11,039 bases of DNA from assembly GCA_002320775.1 (NCBI GenBank), contig DCKY01000129.1, positions 1-11,039 of the forward strand, read 5' to 3'. This document shows positions 6,260-11,039 of this stretch, one piece after another. The notes beneath the pieces are model-generated. The model did not search any database. It had not been told where the DNA came from and worked only from the letters and a program-made list of their open reading frames with translations. This DNA comes from Planctomycetes bacterium UBA1662. Its GTDB lineage: Bacteria; Planctomycetota; UBA8108. Every line of letters starts with the position of its first letter. The first letter of the stretch is position 1. Both the position numbers and the translations under genes were made by a program.

Positions 6260-7234
6260 CTAGCGGCAGCGGATCAACAGCCCGGGGTCGGTCTCCAGCC
6301 TGTTTCTGAGATCCACAGTGTCTTCAAGAAAGCGCCTCGCGTCCAATACGTATCCGGCTGTTGGCTTGAGTTTTTCTTCGTAGCCTTTCCAGTACTGGTT
6401 AAAAACCAGCATATGAAGCTCACGGAGATATTTTGCCAGCATTGAGGCCAGGGCAACGCAGAGGTTTTTCTCTTCGGACCCCTTCGCAAAGCTCACGCGG
6501 AATTCGGGGGCGCTTTTCCCTCCCCGGGAGAGACGGTAGCTGGAGAGCTCCTGGCTCTGTTCGTCGATCTGGATTCCTTTCGGGGAGATCGAGTTGAACA
6601 GCAGGCGGGAATATCGCGTTCTTCCACCCTGGCGGTCAATCATCACGTCAACCTGTTCATCTGGAAATTGCCTCCAGACACGTTTCAGCAGGCTTCCCAC
6701 CGCCTTGAAGCTGACCTTCGATTTATTGTCATACTTTGAGATCCCCCGGTTGAATTCGACTACCTCCATGGGAATGGCGGCCAGGCCGAGCAGCTCGATG
6801 CCGGCCTCCTCCATCTTTTTCCGCAGCTGGGTACAGCGCTTTTCGAGCAACCCCGAGAAGCTGTCGACCGGCAGCTTGAGGTTCTGGTCGGCGTACCAGG
6901 GGTAATCATCGAGGTAGGCATCGGCATCTGTCTCGCCCCTGCGAGCCACCTGCCGCAGGAGGGAGCGGAGGTCACGGGGTACCTCTCCGTAGCGCGCGGC
7001 TACGAATGGCAGGAGGCCCTCCTCAAGGCTTTGCAGCCCCTTTCGTCGCTTGTAGATCTTCTTGGAATCGTTGACCGCGATGCAGCCATCGGCGGGTTTG
7101 CGCGCGACGAGCGGGGCTAATTGTTCCCACAGGCTGGCGTCAGCGTTTTCGGGAATCCTGAAAACGCTCGCGCAAATGACCAGGGGGCCCAGCATGGGTC
7201 CGTAGCCCGCTTCGTCTATCCCGGCGATGATCAT
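6260..7234 (-). CDS. Ribonuclease HII-like protein (divergent, with extended central region)
   Basis: From the ATG at 7234 the protein has 324 residues and opens directly with AGIDEAGYGPMLGPLVI, the RNase H2/H3 signature with acidic D7 and E8. NDSKKI (55-60) matches the conserved DSKKL block, VMIDRQGG (197-204) provides the third acid D200, and ASMLAKYLRELHM (263-275) matches the ASIxAKxxRD block. There the fourth acid is glutamate (E272) instead of aspartate. The family removes RNA from RNA-DNA hybrids. It is much longer than ordinary RNase HII (about 200 residues), with an insertion around residues 80-190. The frame is also open to an ATG at 7318, adding 28 residues without family resemblance; neither start has a good ribosome-binding site. 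I chose 7234 because RNase HII normally starts a few residues before the GIDEAG motif. It is divergent from the TPR peptidase gene. Confidence 0.8.
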   Translation of the reverse strand: MIIAGIDEAGYGPMLGPLVICASVFRIPENADASLWEQLAPLVARKPADGCIAVNDSKKIYKRRKGLQSLEEGLLPFVAARYGEVPRDLRSLLRQVARRGETDADAYLDDYPWYADQNLKLPVDSFSGLLEKRCTQLRKKMEEAGIELLGLAAIPMEVVEFNRGISKYDNKSKVSFKAVGSLLKRVWRQFPDEQVDVMIDRQGGRTRYSRLLFNSISPKGIQIDEQSQELSSYRLSRGGKSAPEFRVSFAKGSEEKNLCVALASMLAKYLRELHMLVFNQYWKGYEEKLKPTAGYVLDARRFLEDTVDLRNRLETDPGLLIRCR

Positions 7235-7347
7235 GAAGAAAAGGTATGAAGGGGAAAAGTTCAAGGCAAGCACATTGTGCCGAGGGGAGGATGGACCGGC
7301 GGTTCCCTTGCGGGGCATAATGTGGCGGTAGCGTCGAGTGCTTTCGC

Positions 7348-7355
7348 ATTATAAT
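7348..7355. promoter_or_regulatory. Palindromic -10 element shared by divergent genes
   Basis: ATTATAAT is its own reverse complement, so a perfect TATAAT is read on the plus strand at 7350-7355 and on the minus strand at 7353-7348. It stands out in an otherwise GC-rich intergenic region between the RNase HII-like gene and the TPR peptidase gene. The -35 positions (17 nt away) are poor matches on both sides. Predicted plus-strand transcription starts near 7362, about 60 nt before the peptidase ATG. Predicted minus-strand transcription starts near 7341, which would include either candidate RNase start. A symmetric -10 could fire in both directions. Confidence 0.45.
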
Positions 7356-7422
7356 CAGATGCTGCGATGTTGCCCGCGGCCCGGGGCCGGGGTTCTTCCA
7401 ATAAGACAGGAACTATCTATTG

Positions 7423-10314
7423 ATGCAGCTCTTTCCAGGAAACCTGATGAATCATTTCGGTGTTTTTTTTACGGTCCTTTTACTCTCCGGGCCGGCGCTG
7501 TTCACGCAGGATGAAAAACCGCGGGAGGCCGGGGGGCGGGCTGCTACCGCGAAGCAGGCGGCCTCCAGTCTTCGAGCCGGAGACTACGAGATCGCCAGGG
7601 AAGACTTCTCCTCCCTGCTGAAGGTAAGCCCCGGGGACGAGGGCCTGGTGCGCGGTCTTGCGCGGGCCTGGGCGGCTACAGGCGGTTATGAAAAGGCGCT
7701 TGATGTTCTCAAGGCTGCTGCGAAATGGGAATCGTCGACGAAGCTCCAGGCGGAGGCCGGGAAGATCTGTCTGCGTACTGGAAAACTTGATGCGGCGGAG
7801 AGCCTGTTCAGGAAGGCGATCGAGCTTGATGGCGGCAACGTCACGGCTCTGAACCGCCTTGGCGAGACGCTCAGTCAGCGCGGTCGGGGTAAGGAGGCGG
7901 CGAAGATCTGGAATGATGTGATCGACGTCTACCAGGAGCTCAGCTTCCAGCAGGCCGAGGAGCTCGAGGCCGACGAGTTTGTGGAGATGGGCCTGGCTTT
8001 GATCCATCTCAACCGATTCAAGGATGCCGACATGATCATGTTCCCCCAGGCCGAGGACCAGGATGCGAAGTGTCAGTCGCTGCTGGTGGAATGGGGGCGG
8101 ATCTTCCAGGACAAGTTCAATTATCCAGATGCCAGGAAATCCTTCCGCGAGGCGCTCGAGGAGAATCCTTCCTTCGCAGATGGCCTGGTTGCGCTGGCTG
8201 AAAATTACCTGGAGGATTTCCAGGTCGGCAGTGGGCGCTACTCCATGGCTCAGAAGCAGCTTGAAAAAGCGCTGTCTGTAAATCCTGAGCATCCCGGAGC
8301 TCACAAGGCGCTGGGCAGCCTCTGGCTGTCCGATGGGAACCTCCCGAAGGCCGGCAAGAGCTTTCGACGCAGCCTGGAAATCAATCCGGTTAACCTCGAG
8401 GCGAGGGGGCTCCTGGCGGCCTGTTTCTTCCTCGATGGGGACATGGAATCCTTCTCGAAGCATGAGAAGGCTACCCTCGAGCTGAACGGAGAGTGCGCAG
8501 AGTTCTATCATACGATCGCCAAGGCGATCGAGAGCCGGTTTCGTTACCAGGATGCCGCGCGTATGAGCGAGAAGGCCCTGGCGGTAGACCCCGACTACTG
8601 GCCGGCCTTTCACACCCTGGGCATCAATCTCCTGCGCATGGGCCAGGAGGAGAAGGCGCGCTTCTACCTGGAAAAGTCACGAGAAAAGGATCCCTACAAT
8701 ATCTATGTATTCAATACGCGTGAGCTGCTCAAGTACATGGACCGGAAGCACCGCGTTCTCAAGAGCGGTAAGTTCGTCCTCAAGCTGCCCAAGGCTGACT
8801 ACGAGATCCTGAAGACATACCTGGTTCCCCTGCTCGAAGAGGCCTACGAGAAGCTGCAGAAGCGCTACCAGGTCGAGCTCAAGCCTCCTGTCTATATCGA
8901 GGTGTTCTCTGAGCATAAGTGGTTTTCAGCCCGCATTGTCGGGCTCGCAGGTTTTCCAGCTACCGGGGCATGCTTTGGAAATCTCGTAGCACTGACGACT
9001 CCCAAGGCGCTGCCGCAGAATTGGGGGGTGGTGGCCTGGCATGAGTTTGCGCATGTGATTACGCTGCATGCGACGCATCACCATGTTCCCCGGTGGCTTA
9101 CCGAGGGCCTGAGTGTTTTCGAGGAAGGAAGCGAGTACCCGTTCTGGACGCGGCGTTTCGAGGTCGAGCTCGGCAGCGCCTACGCTTCCGGACGGCTGCT
9201 GACTCTCGCCGAGCTGGATTTCGGCTTTTCAAAACCCAAGTACCCGATGCAGGTCCTGATGTCCTACTACCAGGGCTGCATGGTCGTTCGTTACATCACC
9301 AAGCGCTGGAGCTTCGAAAAGATTCTCGATGTTCTCAAGGGGTATAAGGAGAACAAAACGACCCGGCAGATCTTTCGCGAGGTCTTCAAAATGGAGCTCG
9401 AGGAGTTTGACAAGGGGTTCTTCAAATATCTCGACGACTGGGTTAAGTCCAACGGCCTGGTTCCCCTTGTGGTGGAGGAAAGCCTGGCTGATGAGCTGCA
9501 GCTTGATCTCGAGGATGATCCGGAGAACATCGAGAAGCTGCTCGAGTTGGCCTGGGTCTATTATTGCGGCGGAGTCGAGGTTGACGTGCATCTCACCATC
9601 GGGAAGGTGCTGAAGCTCGACCCAGGCAATGCAGATGCCCTTGCGATTCTCGGTTTGCAGAATCTGCGGGAAGACAAGACAGCCTCGAGCCGGAAGGATC
9701 TCCTCAAGGCCCTGGAGGGCAAGACACGCTACGGCTTCCGGGTCAACGAGGCGCTTGGAAATATCGCTTTCAAAAAAGGCGAGAAGGAAGAAGCCGTTGA
9801 ATACCTCGAGCGGGCCCGGGAAATCTCTCCACGCGCGGGAGCGCTGCAGGGACGGACCAACATCTACTCCCGCCTGGTCTCTCATTACATGGAGAGCGGA
9901 GATGAAGAGAAGATGATCGAGCGCCTGGAGCAGTGGCGTCAGATCTCTCCGGAGGATCTTCGCTCCCGCCTGTCGCTGGGCAAGATTTACCTCGGCAAGG
10001 GAGACGCGGAGTCGACAGCAAAGGCTGTCAAGGTGCTCGATGAGGTGATCTTTATCAATCCTTTCGATCTGAAGCTTCACAAGGAGCTCGCCCGTGCCGC
10101 CAGCAGCAGCGGAGCGCACGAGATCTCCATCAGGGAATACAAGCTGTTGTTGACCTATCCCGAGACCAACCCCAGGACGGCCTATCTCGCGCTTGCGAAG
10201 GCCTACCTCGGCCTTGGGGACAAGAAGGAGGCGGCCTCCTTCGCCCGCAAGGTGCTGGGGATCGATGGCGACAACGCCGAGGCTAAAAAGATCCTCGAGC
10301 AGAGCGGGAAGTGA
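7423..10314 (+). CDS. Exported TPR protein with central gluzincin-type metallopeptidase domain (peptidase MA-like)
   Basis: The 963-residue protein begins with a hydrophobic segment (about residues 9-28, MNHFGVFFTVLLLSGPALF) typical of a signal peptide, although it lacks an n-region lysine or arginine. Residues 30-435 contain a row of tetratricopeptide repeats (for example AESLFRKAIELDGGNVTALN and GAHKALGSLWLSDGNLPKAG). The central part, about 447-675, is a zinc peptidase domain. HEFAH at 540-544 gives two histidine ligands and the catalytic glutamate, and WLTEGLSVFEEG supplies the third ligand, E561. Residues 705-963 carry a second TPR array. The layout suggests a periplasmic or surface protease whose substrate or partners are held by the TPR arms; the substrate is unknown. 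Two starts are plausible: ATG 7423 (AGGAA 11 nt upstream) and ATG 7447 (AGGA 6 nt upstream). The latter gives a tidier signal peptide. It converges on the next gene with 9 nt between them. Confidence 0.88.
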   Translation: MQLFPGNLMNHFGVFFTVLLLSGPALFTQDEKPREAGGRAATAKQAASSLRAGDYEIAREDFSSLLKVSPGDEGLVRGLARAWAATGGYEKALDVLKAAAKWESSTKLQAEAGKICLRTGKLDAAESLFRKAIELDGGNVTALNRLGETLSQRGRGKEAAKIWNDVIDVYQELSFQQAEELEADEFVEMGLALIHLNRFKDADMIMFPQAEDQDAKCQSLLVEWGRIFQDKFNYPDARKSFREALEENPSFADGLVALAENYLEDFQVGSGRYSMAQKQLEKALSVNPEHPGAHKALGSLWLSDGNLPKAGKSFRRSLEINPVNLEARGLLAACFFLDGDMESFSKHEKATLELNGECAEFYHTIAKAIESRFRYQDAARMSEKALAVDPDYWPAFHTLGINLLRMGQEEKARFYLEKSREKDPYNIYVFNTRELLKYMDRKHRVLKSGKFVLKLPKADYEILKTYLVPLLEEAYEKLQKRYQVELKPPVYIEVFSEHKWFSARIVGLAGFPATGACFGNLVALTTPKALPQNWGVVAWHEFAHVITLHATHHHVPRWLTEGLSVFEEGSEYPFWTRRFEVELGSAYASGRLLTLAELDFGFSKPKYPMQVLMSYYQGCMVVRYITKRWSFEKILDVLKGYKENKTTRQIFREVFKMELEEFDKGFFKYLDDWVKSNGLVPLVVEESLADELQLDLEDDPENIEKLLELAWVYYCGGVEVDVHLTIGKVLKLDPGNADALAILGLQNLREDKTASSRKDLLKALEGKTRYGFRVNEALGNIAFKKGEKEEAVEYLERAREISPRAGALQGRTNIYSRLVSHYMESGDEEKMIERLEQWRQISPEDLRSRLSLGKIYLGKGDAESTAKAVKVLDEVIFINPFDLKLHKELARAASSSGAHEISIREYKLLLTYPETNPRTAYLALAKAYLGLGDKKEAASFARKVLGIDGDNAEAKKILEQSGK

Positions 10315-10323
10315 GAGGGCGAA

Positions 10324-11039
10324 TCAGCTCTTGCGCAGGAAGCTGTCGCTGAGGATCACCTCCCTGATAAGGGACCTCAACTTGAAGTCCTCTTTCTCGG
10401 CCTTCTCGACAATGGCGTCGACCGTGAGCGAATCTGCCGGCTCGAGCTCCCTGGACATGGCGAATCTCAGCAGGTGGGCCGTAAAGGCCCGGGCAAAACG
10501 CCGCTTCTCTTTCACCAGGGCTTCCTTGAACCGGACAATCCCGTCAAATTCGTATTTCTTCAGCAGCTTGCCGCTGGGGTCGACTTTCCTGCCGTTTTCA
10601 TACTTGTCACGCCAGCGCCCGGTGATGTCGAAGTTCTCGAGAGCGAATCCCAGGGGATCCAGTCGTGAATGACAACCGGCGCAATCCGGGTTCTCCCTGT
10701 GCTTGGCAAATTTTTCCCTGATGGTCAGGTTCTCCGGGCCATCATCTTCATTCAGGGGAGGTACATCGTTGGGCGGCGGCGGTGGCGGATCATTGAGGAT
10801 CACCTCGATAATCCAGGCGCCGCGGGCGATGGGATGGGTGCGCCTGGGGCCGGAGGTCATGCTGAGCATCGCGGCGCTGGTGATCACTCCTCCATAGCGT
10901 GGATCCTTCGCCGCCACGCGCTGGAAGGTTCTCGAGCGCAGCTTGTTGCGGATCTCATCATCGAACCGGCGCTGGGCATCCTGCTGGGGTTTGCGCAGGT
11001 CATGGTCCTTGGGAACCCTCTTCAGGGCGACCTCTGTTT
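10324..11039 (-). CDS. DUF1588/DUF1585 domain protein (planctomycete-type cytochrome family), C-terminal part
   Basis: The frame is open from the right edge to a TGA at 10326-10324, giving 238 complete codons; the gene starts outside the window. Reading toward the C-terminus, DPRYGGVITSAAMLSMTS and RTHPIARGAWIIEVIL followed by a six-proline run mark DUF1588 (PF07627). NPDCAGCHSRLDPLGFALEN carries a CxxCH haem-binding motif (10683-10669) typical of the end of that domain. The last 75 residues (about FTAHLLRFAMSRELEPADSL to SDSFLRKS) match DUF1585 (PF07624). In this family these follow DUF1587, DUF1595 and DUF1592 and often an N-terminal PSCyt1 cytochrome domain, so a large secreted haem protein is expected. 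It is often paired with a DUF1552 protein gene, which would lie downstream or nearby but is not visible here. The exact function of the family is not established. Confidence 0.9.
   Translation of the reverse strand, partial: TEVALKRVPKDHDLRKPQQDAQRRFDDEIRNKLRSRTFQRVAAKDPRYGGVITSAAMLSMTSGPRRTHPIARGAWIIEVILNDPPPPPPNDVPPLNEDDGPENLTIREKFAKHRENPDCAGCHSRLDPLGFALENFDITGRWRDKYENGRKVDPSGKLLKKYEFDGIVRFKEALVKEKRRFARAFTAHLLRFAMSRELEPADSLTVDAIVEKAEKEDFKLRSLIREVILSDSFLRKS

Noticed and set aside
7480..8613. A 377-codon minus-strand frame opposite the TPR region (and a similar 296-codon one at 9229-10119)
   Set aside because: Leucine-rich antisense products of TPR codons, with no ribosome-binding site or domain; the plus strand has repeats and a zinc motif.
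10775..10791. GGCGGCGGCGGTGGCGG low-complexity repeat
   Set aside because: It encodes the proline run that is a normal feature of DUF1588 proteins, not a regulatory repeat.
1..11039. CRISPR arrays, tRNA/rRNA genes, transposases, phage genes or attachment sites
   Set aside because: None found on reading both strands; nearly every base is accounted for by coding sequence or short spacers, and no stretch over 300 nt lacks a gene.

Overview
The window is a GC-rich (roughly 60%), gene-dense bacterial chromosome segment with no RNA genes, insertion sequences or CRISPR arrays that I can see. Two features point to Planctomycetota or a related lineage. One is the DUF1588/DUF1585 cytochrome-type protein at the right edge, a family best known from planctomycetes and their neighbours. 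The other is a divergent RNase HII-like protein with a GIDEAGYGP signature. The taxonomic call is inference, because I could not run any search.

Left half (1-5056, all minus strand): reading in the direction of transcription, the order is a class I SAM-dependent methyltransferase, bshC, bshB1, bshA and priA (5' part only; it runs off the left edge). The methyltransferase and bshC overlap by ATGA, bshB1 and bshA overlap by about 28 nt, and bshA and priA overlap by TGATG. BshA, BshB1 and BshC form the complete bacillithiol pathway: UDP-GlcNAc plus L-malate gives GlcNAc-malate, then GlcN-malate, then cysteine addition gives bacillithiol. The methyltransferase fused into this operon is a good candidate for an N-methyl-bacillithiol synthase (NmbA-like). 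A 111-nt gap between bshC and bshB1 holds a plausible internal promoter, and a hairpin spans the bshC stop codon.

Middle (5057-7422): a 97-residue protein of unknown function is on the plus strand (5231-5524). It converges on a predicted lipoprotein of unknown function (5591-6178, minus), which lies downstream of the RNase HII-like gene (6260-7234, minus). The RNase HII-like gene is divergent from the next plus-strand gene. The shared intergenic region carries a perfectly palindromic ATTATAAT, which reads as a consensus -10 element on both strands.

Right half (7423-11039): a large (963 aa) probably exported protein has a gluzincin-type metallopeptidase domain (HEFAH...E) sandwiched between two arrays of TPR repeats. 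It converges, only 9 nt away, on the C-terminal 238 codons of a DUF1588/DUF1585 protein with a CxxCH haem motif. That protein continues past the right edge.

The best-supported system is bacillithiol synthesis with a probable methylation step. The remaining genes (priA, the RNase H2-like gene, the exported TPR peptidase, the cytochrome-type protein and two unknowns) show no obvious shared pathway.
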